Part shown: positions 1 to 8,088 of the stretch, in pieces
How the letters are laid out: each line of letters opens with the position of its first letter
Position numbering within the stretch: the first letter of the stretch is position 1
Source: Cyanobacteria bacterium TMED177
GTDB taxonomy: Bacteria; Cyanobacteriota; Cyanobacteriia; PCC-6307; Cyanobiaceae
DNA: 24,199 nt
Assembly: GCA_002170825.1 (NCBI GenBank)
Contig: NHIA01000042.1
Span: 4,255 to 28,453, forward strand
Direction: 5' to 3'
Made by a program: the position numbers and the translations under genes
The notes under the pieces: model-generated
What the model saw: only the letters and a program-made list of their open reading frames with translations
Databases searched by the model: none
What the model was told of the DNA's origin: nothing

Positions 1-6
1 AGGGCG

Positions 7-1056
7 TCAATTGATCGCGCCGTGGGGCCGGCAACGCTCCTCCAATGAAGAATCTCCCAGCCAGTCCTGCGGCTTGGTGAACAACTCGGTGAGCAGGGCT
101 TCGCGGGATCCGGGTTCAGCGGTGTAGCCGTATTCCCATCGCACCAAGGGGGGGAGCGACATCAGGATCGATTCGGTTCGACCATTGGTCTGCAGGCCGA
201 AAATTGTGCCGCGGTCCCAAACGAGGTTGAACTCCACATAGCGGCCACGGCGATAGAGCTGGAACTCACGCTCCCGCTCGCCATAGGCGGTGGAGTGGCG
301 CTTCTCCACAATCGGCGTGTAAGAGGGGAGGAAGGCGCGTCCGTTGGCCTGACCTAGAGCGAACAGCTGCTCCCAGCCCAGGGGGCGGGGACCGAGACCG
401 GCGGACACCTGAGCTGCGGGACCCTGAGGATCCTGCCCTTTGTAGAGAACGCCCGTGGAGTCTTGATAGTCGTAAAAGATGCCGCCGACGCCACGGGTCT
501 CGGACCGGTGCTTCAGGAAGAAATACTCGTCACACCAGGGCTTGAACACCTTGTGCAGATCAGGATGCACCGAATCACAGGCCTGTTGATGGGTGCGATG
601 GAAGTGCCGTGCATCCTCCAGAAACGGGTAGTACGGGGTGAGGTCGGCACCACCACCGAACCACCAGACCGGACCGGCCTCGAAGTAGCGGTAGTTCAGA
701 TGCACCGTGGGGATGTAAGGGTTGCGGGGGTGCAGAACCATCGAGGTGCCCGTAGCGAACCAGGGATGACCTTTGGCCTCGGGGCGTTGCTTGAGAATCG
801 AGGGCGGGAGCTGTTCACCCTGCACTTCCGAGAAGTTCACTCCGCCCTGCTCGAACACCCGGCCCTCACGCATCACCCTGGATCGGCCACCACCACCTTC
901 AGGTCGATCCCAGCTCTCCTCGACGAAACGACCCTCGCCGTCCAGCTGTTCAAGCCCAGCGCAGATCTCGTCCTGCAGGCCCATCACCATCGCCCTGGCC
1001 CTGGCTCTCGAATCGCTGGGCGGCAGCTCAAGCACGGGCTGGGGGGAGCGAACCAT
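7..1056 (-). CDS. hemF: Oxygen-dependent coproporphyrinogen III oxidase HemF
   Basis: Converts coproporphyrinogen III to protoporphyrinogen IX by two oxidative decarboxylations using O2, in the cytosolic heme/chlorophyll pathway. The family core is plain: HLNYRYFE at about residues 119-126, followed by [14 protein letters not shown] at about 131-144, and then the DxxFFLKHR and GGIFYD segments. The length of 349 residues is normal for the family. I chose ATG at 1056; the reading frame continues to a TTG at 1074 (six more residues), but ATG is the simpler start. It is transcribed away from mrp, with 118 nt between the starts. No oddity was seen in the protein. In an oxygenic phototroph the aerobic enzyme is expected to be the main one. 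Confidence 0.96.
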   Translation of the reverse strand: MVRSPQPVLELPPSDSRARARAMVMGLQDEICAGLEQLDGEGRFVEESWDRPEGGGGRSRVMREGRVFEQGGVNFSEVQGEQLPPSILKQRPEAKGHPWFATGTSMVLHPRNPYIPTVHLNYRYFEAGPVWWFGGGADLTPYYPFLEDARHFHRTHQQACDSVHPDLHKVFKPWCDEYFFLKHRSETRGVGGIFYDYQDSTGVLYKGQDPQGPAAQVSAGLGPRPLGWEQLFALGQANGRAFLPSYTPIVEKRHSTAYGEREREFQLYRRGRYVEFNLVWDRGTIFGLQTNGRTESILMSLPPLVRWEYGYTAEPGSREALLTELFTKPQDWLGDSSLEERCRPHGAIN

Positions 1057-1174
1057 GAACGCTGGACCAATCAATCGAAGAACCTAAACAGGTGATGCCA
1101 GCCCAAGACAACACTCCGTCAGGGACTGTCACGGGAGGCCGCCCCTAGGATCCACCCCGCAGCAGTCCTGAAAG

Positions 1175-2251
1175 ATGGTTTCGGCCGAGCAGGCGAACAG
1201 TGTCCTTGCGCAGGTCCGGGATGCGGGGAGTGGTCGTGCCGTCACGGAACTCGGCTGGATTGATCAGGTGCGCGTGGCCCCACCGCGAGCGGTGATCCGG
1301 CTCACCCTGCCGGGATTCGCCCAGGGCCAACGTGAACGGATCGCCGGTGAAGCCCGACAGATCCTGCTGGAACTGGACGGGATCGATGAGGTGCAGATCG
1401 AACTGGGCCAACCCGCCAGTCAGGGGGCGATTGGCCAGGCCGGCCATGGACAACCGGCCGAACGCCAGAGCATTCCGGGCGTTCGGCATGTGATTGCCGT
1501 GAGCAGCGGCAAAGGCGGCGTGGGCAAGAGCACGGTGGCGGTGAATCTGGCCTGTGCCCTGGCACGGCAGGGCTTGCGCGTGGGCTTGCTGGATGCGGAC
1601 ATCTACGGCCCGAACGCACCGCTGATGCTCGGGGTTGCCGATCAGACGCCGGAGGTGCAGGGCAGTGGTGATCAGCAGCGCATGATCCCGATCGAGAGCT
1701 GCGGCGTCGCCATGGTCTCCATGGGCCTGCTCATCGATGAGCACCAGCCGGTGATTTGGCGTGGCCCAATGCTGAACGGCATCATCCGTCAATTCCTCTA
1801 TCAAGCGGAATGGGGCGAACGGGATGTGCTGGTGGTTGATCTTCCCCCCGGCACCGGTGATGCCCAGCTCTCCCTCGCCCAGGCCGTCCCGATGAGCGGC
1901 GTCGTGATCGTGACAACCCCGCAGCAGGTCTCTCTTCAGGATGCGCGGCGGGGACTGGCGATGTTCCGACAACTCGGCATCTCCGTGCTCGGCGTGGTGG
2001 AAAACATGAGCGCCTTCATTCCACCCGACCGCCCGGAGCAGCGTTATGCCCTGTTCGGCAGCGGCGGAGGCTCCACACTGGCCTCCGACTACGACGTTCC
2101 GCTGCTGGCGCAGATCCCCATGGAAATGCCAGTTCAAGTCGGCGGAGATTGCGGCCAGCCGATCGTGATCTCACGCCCCGATTCCGCCAGTGCACAGGAA
2201 TTCGAACGGTTGGCCGAACGGGTGGTCCAGCAGGTTGCAACGCCGGTCTGA
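1175..2251 (+). CDS. mrp: Mrp/ApbC-family P-loop ATPase, putative Fe-S cluster carrier
   Basis: Cytosolic Mrp/NBP35-family ATPase thought to carry or insert [4Fe-4S] clusters. An N-terminal MIP18/DUF59-like domain (about residues 5-80) is followed by a MinD/ParA-type ATPase with deviant Walker A SGKGGVGKS at 111-119, DADIYGPN and VDLPPGTGD. The 358-residue length and domain order match bacterial Mrp. The C-terminal segment where many Mrp proteins carry CxxC reads ENMSAFIPPDRPEQRYALFG, with no cysteine pair, so cluster binding cannot follow the canonical CxxC arrangement. ATG at 1175. The stop is 2 nt before rodA, suggesting one transcript. Function in PSI or NDH-1 cluster assembly is inference only. 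Confidence 0.92.
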   Translation: MVSAEQANSVLAQVRDAGSGRAVTELGWIDQVRVAPPRAVIRLTLPGFAQGQRERIAGEARQILLELDGIDEVQIELGQPASQGAIGQAGHGQPAERQSIPGVRHVIAVSSGKGGVGKSTVAVNLACALARQGLRVGLLDADIYGPNAPLMLGVADQTPEVQGSGDQQRMIPIESCGVAMVSMGLLIDEHQPVIWRGPMLNGIIRQFLYQAEWGERDVLVVDLPPGTGDAQLSLAQAVPMSGVVIVTTPQQVSLQDARRGLAMFRQLGISVLGVVENMSAFIPPDRPEQRYALFGSGGGSTLASDYDVPLLAQIPMEMPVQVGGDCGQPIVISRPDSASAQEFERLAERVVQQVATPV

Positions 2252-2253
2252 CG

Positions 2254-3492
2254 ATGACGGCCAGCCGCGGACGACGTCAACGGTCCAGGGAATGGATCCT
2301 CTGGGGCGTGCCGCTGGCCATGGTGGGCATCGCCGGTGTGCTGATCGCCAGCACGCAACGACAGGCTGATTACGCCGACTGGTACCACCACTGGATCACG
2401 GCCGGCGTTGGCGCCGTGATCGCGCTTGCCCTGGAACGCTTGCCTCTCCAACGGCTGCGTCCTCTGTTGATTCCGGTTTACGGCCTGACGGTTCTCAGCC
2501 TGATCGCCGTGCGCCTGATCGGCACCACGGCACTCGGGGCCCAGCGTTGGATCAGCATTGGCCCCGTGAACGTGCAACCCTCGGAATTCGCGAAGGTTGC
2601 TGCCATTCTTCTGCTGGCAGCGGTTCTGGCGCGCTATCCAGTGGAGCGACCGGTGGATCTACTGCGACCACTCAGCGTGATCTCCATTCCCTGGTTGCTG
2701 GTGTTCATCCAGCCCGATCTCGGCACGTCCCTGGTGTTCGGTGCCTTGATGCTCACGATGCTGTATTGGTCTGGCATGCCGATCGAGTGGGTCGTGCTGC
2801 TGCTGTCGCCCTTGATGACCGCCCTGCTGTCCGGCCTGTTGCCCTGGGCCATGGCTGTGTGGATCCCCCTGATGGCTGTTCTCGCCTACCGCACCCTTCC
2901 CTGGCGACGGATGGCAGCCACCATCACCCTGCTCATCCACGCTGGGATGGCCGTCGTCACACCGTGGTTGTGGATGAACGGGTTGAAGGACTACCAGCGC
3001 GATCGTCTGGTGCTGTTCCTCGACCCGGCTCAGGATCCCCTCGGGGGCGGCTACCACCTGCTTCAGAGCACGGTAGGCATTGGATCCGGAGGCCTTCTGG
3101 GGACAGGATTGCTGCAGGGTCAGCTCACCAAATTGCGCTTCATCCCCGAACAACACACCGATTTCATCTTCAGTGCCCTGGGGGAGGAAACCGGGTTCAT
3201 CGGCAGTGTTCTGGTGGTGTCAGGCTTTGCCTTGCTGATGGCGCGACTGCTTCAGGTGGCCCGCAATGCAAGGACGGATTTCGAAGCATTGGTGGTTGTT
3301 GGAATTGGAACAATGGTGATGTTCCAGGTGGTGGTGAACATCTTCATGACGATCGGCCTCGGACCGATCACAGGGATTCCCTTGCCATTCCTCAGCTACG
3401 GACGCTCGGCGATGTTGGTCAACTTCATCTGCCTTGGTCTTTGCCTGTCGGTGGTCCGACAGAGCCGCAGTGGTCTGCTGAACCGCTGGTGA
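2254..3492 (+). CDS. rodA: RodA, SEDS-family peptidoglycan glycosyltransferase
   Basis: Integral membrane glycan polymerase of the elongation machinery, expected to work with a class B PBP on lipid II. The protein has 412 residues with about ten hydrophobic segments. SEDS signatures are visible: GAQRWI (95-100), QPSEFAK (108-114), QPDLGTSL (153-160), YQRDRLVLFLDP (247-258, containing the candidate catalytic Asp257), EQHTDFIFSALGEE (299-312) and PLPFLSYGRSA (376-386). The last reads GRS where many family members have GGS. I call RodA rather than FtsW from overall resemblance and the lack of division genes nearby; that choice is less certain than the family. Start ATG 2254 lies 2 nt after mrp; an in-frame ATG at 2149 would overlap mrp by about 100 nt and was rejected. 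Confidence 0.93.
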   Translation: MTASRGRRQRSREWILWGVPLAMVGIAGVLIASTQRQADYADWYHHWITAGVGAVIALALERLPLQRLRPLLIPVYGLTVLSLIAVRLIGTTALGAQRWISIGPVNVQPSEFAKVAAILLLAAVLARYPVERPVDLLRPLSVISIPWLLVFIQPDLGTSLVFGALMLTMLYWSGMPIEWVVLLLSPLMTALLSGLLPWAMAVWIPLMAVLAYRTLPWRRMAATITLLIHAGMAVVTPWLWMNGLKDYQRDRLVLFLDPAQDPLGGGYHLLQSTVGIGSGGLLGTGLLQGQLTKLRFIPEQHTDFIFSALGEETGFIGSVLVVSGFALLMARLLQVARNARTDFEALVVVGIGTMVMFQVVVNIFMTIGLGPITGIPLPFLSYGRSAMLVNFICLGLCLSVVRQSRSGLLNRW

Positions 3493-4832
3493 GCGGCACC
3501 AGTCTCCAGAGCCTGCGGGAGCGGCTGGCCTTGGATGCCGCATCCGGTCGCTGCGATGAGTCCGGCGTGCGCAGGCTGTGGTGGGCAGGTCTGGAGATTC
3601 TTCAAGAAGGACTGCTCAAGCGGGGGGTCCAGCAGGGCATCTGGATGGCATCTCCTCTCCCCGCGCTGTACGAACCGGACCTGTTGCGCCATCTGCAGGG
3701 ATGGGTATGGGCACCGGAAAACCTGGATCGGTTCGGGCCCTTCAACGCCGCCTTGCCAGGCAGTGGGGTGCACCACCAGGACGGCATCCGCTTCCGTCGT
3801 CTGCCGCTTCAGGAGGACGACGGTTTTGATCCACTGCTGCTGGTGATCACGCCCAGCCTGCAGGTGGCCCTCGCCATCCATGGCAGCCCCGGCTGCAGGC
3901 AACTGCTGATGCGCAGCGATCCAGACACCCTCGGTGATGCCCTGGCCCTGTGCGGCGCGCGCCTGCGGGAACATTCCCCTGACCTGGCGGAGGAACTGAA
4001 GGACCAACTGAACAGCCTTGGCCCCTTGCACAGCGATGCAGAGCTGGAGCAGCAGTTCTGGCCTCGCCTCGCCGAGAAGCTCACCGTCACGGCTCCAAGC
4101 CTGACCCTGCAGCCAACCCCGACCACCGGCAGCACCATGGACCAACCGGAGGATCTGAGCCTGCTCGAGGCCATCACCCACGAGGTGCGCACCCCTCTGG
4201 CCACGATCCGAACGTTGATCCGTTCACTGCTTCGTCGCGAGGATCTTCCCGAGGTGGTGCAGAAGCGGCTGCGCCAGATCGATGGGGAATGCAGCGAGCA
4301 GATCGACCGCTTCGGTTTGATCTTCCATGCCGCAGAACTGCAGCGGCAGCCGGAGGACACCCAACTGGCACGCACCGATCTGGGGTCGATCCTTCAGACC
4401 CTAGAACCGCTCTGGAAGGACCAACTGGCGCGGCGCCAACTCAGCCTCAGCCTGGAGGTGCAGCCCGACCTCCCTGACGTGCTGAGCGATCCAAGGCGCC
4501 TGGAACCGATGCTGGGCGGCTTGATCGACCGCGTCAGCCGCGGTCTTCCCAGCGGAACCGGGCTGCGCCTGCTGCTTCAACCTGCGGGCGCACGGCTGAA
4601 ACTGCAGCTGCTGGTGGAGGGCCAGGAGAAGAGCAACACCAACGGGACCAGCATGGATGCGTCGCGGAACGAGCGGGTCGGCACGGTTCTGAGCTGGGAT
4701 CCCACCACCGGCAGCCTTCAACTGAGCCAGGCGGCAACACGCCAATTGATGGCCAGCCTTGGAGGCCGGTACCACGCCCGCCGGGATCGCGATCTCACCG
4801 TGTTCTTTCCCGTAGCCCCCAGTCCTGGGTGA
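3489..4832 (+). CDS. Histidine-kinase-like protein with degenerate ATPase domain
   Basis: The protein has 447 residues, starting at GTG 3489, which overlaps the rodA stop (GTGA). Residues 1-205 form a soluble region I cannot assign; it has no obvious membrane segment or signal peptide. A HisKA-like dimerisation helix follows, with an H box ITHEVRTPLATIR and phospho-acceptor His231. The C-terminal third resembles the HATPase_c domain in layout: DPRRLEPMLGGLIDRV (335-349) occupies the N-box position and GSLQLSQAATRQLMASLGG (408-426) the G2/helix position. Both N-box asparagines are replaced (Gly344, Arg348) and no DxGxG G1 box is visible, so ATP binding is doubtful. It may be a pseudokinase, a phosphatase, or a protein phosphorylated in trans. 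No response regulator is adjacent. The position suggests co-transcription with mrp-rodA. Confidence 0.82.
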   Translation: MSGTSLQSLRERLALDAASGRCDESGVRRLWWAGLEILQEGLLKRGVQQGIWMASPLPALYEPDLLRHLQGWVWAPENLDRFGPFNAALPGSGVHHQDGIRFRRLPLQEDDGFDPLLLVITPSLQVALAIHGSPGCRQLLMRSDPDTLGDALALCGARLREHSPDLAEELKDQLNSLGPLHSDAELEQQFWPRLAEKLTVTAPSLTLQPTPTTGSTMDQPEDLSLLEAITHEVRTPLATIRTLIRSLLRREDLPEVVQKRLRQIDGECSEQIDRFGLIFHAAELQRQPEDTQLARTDLGSILQTLEPLWKDQLARRQLSLSLEVQPDLPDVLSDPRRLEPMLGGLIDRVSRGLPSGTGLRLLLQPAGARLKLQLLVEGQEKSNTNGTSMDASRNERVGTVLSWDPTTGSLQLSQAATRQLMASLGGRYHARRDRDLTVFFPVAPSPG

Positions 4833-4836
4833 ATCC

Positions 4837-4860
4837 CACCCATCGGTTTGTTGACGGGTG
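4837..4860 (+). terminator. Imperfect hairpin after the kinase-like gene; possible weak terminator
   Basis: CACCCATC (4837-4844) can pair with GACGGGTG (4853-4860), with one A-C mismatch and an 8-nt loop. It starts four bases after the kinase-like stop codon and lies between that gene and psaD. No run of T follows, so it is at best a weak or non-classical terminator. It could instead be an RNA-stability element. Confidence 0.25.
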
Positions 4861-4904
4861 TGAAGGTTGCTGTCGCCGCTGAAATTAGGGACCGATCACG
4901 GTGC

Positions 4905-4910
4905 TACTTT
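4905..4910 (+). promoter_or_regulatory. Possible -10 element for psaD
   Basis: TACTTT lies about 35 nt upstream of the psaD ATG in the 112-nt gap. No convincing -35 box sits 17 nt upstream, and I found no clear HLR1-type RpaB repeat. psaD is normally strongly expressed, so a promoter in this gap is expected, but the exact element is a guess. Confidence 0.2.
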
Positions 4911-4944
4911 CCAGCCGTAAAGGCCCGTCTGGATTACCGCAGCC

Positions 4945-5376
4945 ATGACAGCATCGGCGTTGAATGGTCAGCTTCCTCAGTTCATCGGCAGCACCGGTGG
5001 TCTGCTGAATTCTGCTGAAACCGAAGAAAAATACGCCATCACCTGGAGCAGCAACAGCGCGCAGGCTTTTGAATTGCCCACAGGCGGCGCTGCGATGATG
5101 AATTCCGGCGAAAACATCATGTACTTCGCCCGCAAGGAACAGTGCCTTGCCCTCGGCACCCAGCTGCGCACCAAGTTCAAGCCGCGGATCGAGGACTACA
5201 AGATCTACCGGATTTTCCCCGGCGGCGACACCGAATTCCTCCATCCAAAAGATGGTGTTTTCCCCGAAAAGGTCAACGAAGGTCGGCCCATGGTGGGTCA
5301 CAACCCCCGTCGGATTGGTGAGAACACCAATCCCGCCAACATCAAGTTCAGCGGCCGCAACACTTACGACGCCTGA
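4945..5376 (+). CDS. psaD: Photosystem I reaction centre subunit II (PsaD)
   Basis: Stromal-side extrinsic PSI subunit that helps stabilise PsaC and forms the ferredoxin docking site. The 143-residue protein is the usual cyanobacterial length. It is recognisable from [38 protein letters not shown], the basic segment [28 protein letters not shown] and the C-terminal [24 protein letters not shown]. There is no signal peptide or membrane segment, as expected. Start ATG 4945. It is followed after 52 nt by trpE on the same strand; read-through is possible, though PsaD is needed in far larger amounts than TrpE. Confidence 0.98.
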   Translation: MTASALNGQLPQFIGSTGGLLNSAETEEKYAITWSSNSAQAFELPTGGAAMMNSGENIMYFARKEQCLALGTQLRTKFKPRIEDYKIYRIFPGGDTEFLHPKDGVFPEKVNEGRPMVGHNPRRIGENTNPANIKFSGRNTYDA

Positions 5377-5379
5377 TCA

Positions 5380-5427
5380 ACGGCATTGATCCGGGCCGCT
5401 CCCAGAGCAGGGCTGCAAAGATGCCGT
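5380..5427 (+). repeat. Inverted repeat spanning the psaD-trpE gap
   Basis: ACGGCAT at 5380-5386 and ATGCCGT at 5421-5427 are perfect 7-bp inverted arms enclosing nearly the whole gap; the right arm ends one base before the trpE ATG (5429). Inside is a small hairpin, GCTC-CCA-GAGC (5398-5408). The fold could act as a psaD 3' end, a processing site or a structure over the trpE start. No T-tract follows and no tryptophan-rich leader peptide is present, so it is not a classical trp attenuator. Confidence 0.35.
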
Positions 5428-5428
5428 C

Positions 5429-6949
5429 ATGTTCAGTCCTGATCGAGCGGCCTTCCATGAGGCTGCCGCCAACGGCTCCAATCTGATCCCGGTCGCCCAG
5501 AGCTGGCCGGCAGACCTTGAGACTCCTCTCACGACCTGGATCAAGGTTGGGGCTCACCATCCGCCCGGTGTCCTGCTGGAATCCGTGGAAGGGGGAGAAA
5601 CCCTCGGGCGCTGGAGTGTCATTGCCTGTGATCCGCTCTGGACAGCGACAGCACGTCAAGAGCGCCTGGTTCAACGCTGGCGTGATGGCCGTGAACAGGT
5701 GATGGAGGGCAATCCCTTCGACAGCCTCAGACGCTGCCTGGCCCCCTATCGATGCACCAGCCTTGCGGGCTTACCGCCCCTCGGCCAGTTGTACGGCATG
5801 TGGGGATACGAGCTGATTCAGTGGATCGAACCCAGCGTTCCGGTGCATCCGCGGACCCCTTCCGATCCTCCGGATGGCATCTGGATGCTGATGGACGCCA
5901 TTCTGATCTTCGATCAGGTGAAGAGACAGATCACGGCCGTTGCCTTCGCAGACCTGTCATCTGAGCAGAGCGAAGCGGCCGCCTGGCAGAAGGCACTCAA
6001 CCGAATTGCTCTGCTGCGGGAACGCATGGAGGCGCCCCTGCCAACGGTGGATCCACTCCCGTGGAACGCTGATGCCAAGGACCTGCCGGACGTTGAGAGC
6101 AACCGCAGCCAGGACGAGTTTGAAGCAGCCGTCACGACCGCTCGCGAGCACATTGCGGCAGGGGATGTGTTTCAGCTGGTGATCAGCCAGCGCCTGGAGA
6201 CCCTCGTACCGCAACAGCCCTTTGAGCTCTACAGAAGCCTCCGCATGGTGAATCCATCGCCGTACATGGCCTTCTTTGACTTCGGCGACTGGCAGCTGAT
6301 CGGCTCCAGCCCTGAGGTGATGGTGCAGGCGGAACCGGCACCTGAGGGCATTCACGCCAGCCTCCGCCCGATTGCCGGCACCCGTCCTCGCGGACGTTCC
6401 GCCCATGAAGACCGCGAACTCGAGAGGGACCTGCTGGCGGACCCCAAGGAACGGGCCGAACACGTGATGCTGGTGGATCTCGGTCGCAATGATCTGGGTC
6501 GGGTCTGTCAGCCAGGCAGCGTGACGGTCAAGGATCTGATGGTGATCGAGCGTTATTCCCACGTGATGCACATCGTCAGTCAGGTGGAGGGACGGCTGGC
6601 TGCACAGCGCGATGTGTGGGACCTCCTGATGGCGGCATTCCCGGCAGGAACCGTGAGCGGAGCACCAAAGATTCGCGCCATGCAGCTGATTCATGCCCTT
6701 GAACCCGATGCACGGGGGCCCTACTCGGGGGTTTACGGCTCAGTGGATCTGGCAGGGGCACTCAACACCGCCATCACCATTCGCACGATGGTCGTCCAGC
6801 CGGACCCGACCGGAGGGTGCCGGGTGAAGGTTCAGGCCGGAGCTGGAATCGTGGCCGATTCCCAGCCGACAGCGGAATTCCAGGAAACCCTCAACAAAGC
6901 CCGGGGCATGCTCACTGCGCTGGCCTGCCTCAGCCCCAAGCAACCATGA
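5429..6949 (+). CDS. trpE: Anthranilate synthase component I (TrpE)
   Basis: Chorismate-using large subunit that makes anthranilate with glutamine-derived ammonia from TrpG; first step of tryptophan synthesis. The protein has 506 residues. The N-terminal part carries the LLES motif (49-52) linked to tryptophan feedback binding, which favours TrpE over PabB. The chorismate-binding domain has RPIAGTRPRG, the DRELERDLLADPKERAEHVMLVDLGRNDLGR stretch (in shorter pieces DRELERDLLADPKE and MLVDLGRNDLGR) and FPAGTVSGAPKIRAM. ATG 5429. Its stop overlaps the gshA start (ATGA at 6946-6949), suggesting translational coupling. trpG is not in the window. Confidence 0.96.
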   Translation: MFSPDRAAFHEAAANGSNLIPVAQSWPADLETPLTTWIKVGAHHPPGVLLESVEGGETLGRWSVIACDPLWTATARQERLVQRWRDGREQVMEGNPFDSLRRCLAPYRCTSLAGLPPLGQLYGMWGYELIQWIEPSVPVHPRTPSDPPDGIWMLMDAILIFDQVKRQITAVAFADLSSEQSEAAAWQKALNRIALLRERMEAPLPTVDPLPWNADAKDLPDVESNRSQDEFEAAVTTAREHIAAGDVFQLVISQRLETLVPQQPFELYRSLRMVNPSPYMAFFDFGDWQLIGSSPEVMVQAEPAPEGIHASLRPIAGTRPRGRSAHEDRELERDLLADPKERAEHVMLVDLGRNDLGRVCQPGSVTVKDLMVIERYSHVMHIVSQVEGRLAAQRDVWDLLMAAFPAGTVSGAPKIRAMQLIHALEPDARGPYSGVYGSVDLAGALNTAITIRTMVVQPDPTGGCRVKVQAGAGIVADSQPTAEFQETLNKARGMLTALACLSPKQP

Positions 6950-8088
6950 GCGACGGGCTACTTCTGAAAGGTTTCGAGGTCGAACTGTTCACAGGTCGGC
7001 CAGACGGCTCCAACGTCGGTGTTGCCAGTGACGTGGTGAAGGAGCTCACGGACTTCGTCACCGAACCGGATCGCCGGAACCTGGAATACATCACGGCTCC
7101 GATCCGTCCCTATGAAGCCCTGCCGGAGGCCCTGCTCGCGCCCCGCCGTCGGCTGCGTGAATGGCTGGTGAACAGAGGGCTGACGCTCCTACCGGGCAGC
7201 ACCCTCAGCCTGGGGGACAGCAGCCGGTTCGAACGGTCCGATCCCGGCAACACGTACCACGATCTGATCGAGAGCAGTTACGGAACCCGCGTCGTCACCG
7301 CCAGCATTCACATCAACCTGGGCATCAGCGAACCGGATTGGCTGTTCGCGGCCGTCCGGCTGGTGCGCTGCGAAGCCGCACTCCTGCTTGCTCTGAGTGC
7401 GAGCTCACCCTTTCTGGATGGCCAGCTGACGGGGCATCACTCCCAGCGCTGGCATCAGTTTCCGCTCACACCTGTCAAGGTTCCGCTGTTCCGCGATCAC
7501 GCGCACTACATCCATTGGGTTGAGCAGCGCCTGGCCGATGGCCAGATGCGCAACGAACGCCACCTCTGGACCTCCGTCCGTCCCAATGGACCGCGCCGCC
7601 CCTACGACCTCAATCGCCTGGAACTGCGCATCTGCGATCTGATCACTGATCCCGCTCAGCTGCTGGCCATCACCGCTCTGCTGGAACTGCGGGTGCTGCA
7701 GCTCAGGGAGAGCACCGACCGGCTGGATCCTCTGCACGCCAGTCAGCTCGGACGCGATGAGCTGGCCGCTCTGGCGGACAACAACGACGCAGCTGCTGCC
7801 CATTCCAGCTTGGATGCAACGCTGCATCACTGGCGTGACGGCCGAGCGATCGACTGCCGAAGCTGGATCGCCGAGCTGATCGATCAACTCACCCCCCTGG
7901 CGGAGCGCTTCGGGATCAACGGTGTTCTGGCCCCCCTCACGCAGATTCTCGACACAGGGAACCAAGCCATGCGCTGGAGCCATGCCGTTAATGGGGGCAG
8001 CCACATCAGCGCGCTGCTCCATCAGGGAACCCTCGAAATGGAGGCCCAGGAACAAATCAACCTGGAGCTGAACGGCACTTTGGGATGA
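6946..8088 (+). CDS. gshA: Glutamate-cysteine ligase, cyanobacterial type
   Basis: Probably the first enzyme of glutathione synthesis, joining glutamate and cysteine with ATP in the cytosol. The 380-residue protein matches what I know of the cyanobacterial GshA family (GCS2-like), with [10 protein letters not shown] near the N-terminus, [25 protein letters not shown], a [25 protein letters not shown] core and a basic [24 protein letters not shown] segment seen as shorter conserved blocks. ATG 6946 is the first in-frame ATG after the trpE coding region and overlaps its stop by 4 nt. An upstream ATG at 6817 would lie deep inside trpE. Its stop overlaps the ppc start in the same way. Family assignment is from memory of the family, without a search. 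Confidence 0.88.
   Translation: MSDGLLLKGFEVELFTGRPDGSNVGVASDVVKELTDFVTEPDRRNLEYITAPIRPYEALPEALLAPRRRLREWLVNRGLTLLPGSTLSLGDSSRFERSDPGNTYHDLIESSYGTRVVTASIHINLGISEPDWLFAAVRLVRCEAALLLALSASSPFLDGQLTGHHSQRWHQFPLTPVKVPLFRDHAHYIHWVEQRLADGQMRNERHLWTSVRPNGPRRPYDLNRLELRICDLITDPAQLLAITALLELRVLQLRESTDRLDPLHASQLGRDELAALADNNDAAAAHSSLDATLHHWRDGRAIDCRSWIAELIDQLTPLAERFGINGVLAPLTQILDTGNQAMRWSHAVNGGSHISALLHQGTLEMEAQEQINLELNGTLG

Noticed and set aside
1146..1151. TAGGAT as a -10 box for mrp
   Set aside because: It has no good -35 partner and leaves a leader of about 17 nt; not strong enough to list.
1145..2137. Minus-strand 330-codon frame opposite mrp
   Set aside because: No recognisable protein pattern; mrp on the plus strand has full Walker motifs.
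2547..3488. Upstream extension of the kinase-like reading frame across rodA
   Set aside because: The translated part is Arg/His/Pro-rich without motifs and lies in the wrong frame of rodA; the GTG at 3489 explains the real start.
5377..5428. Tryptophan attenuator with leader peptide before trpE
   Set aside because: No short frame with consecutive Trp codons and no T-rich terminator; only an inverted repeat is present.
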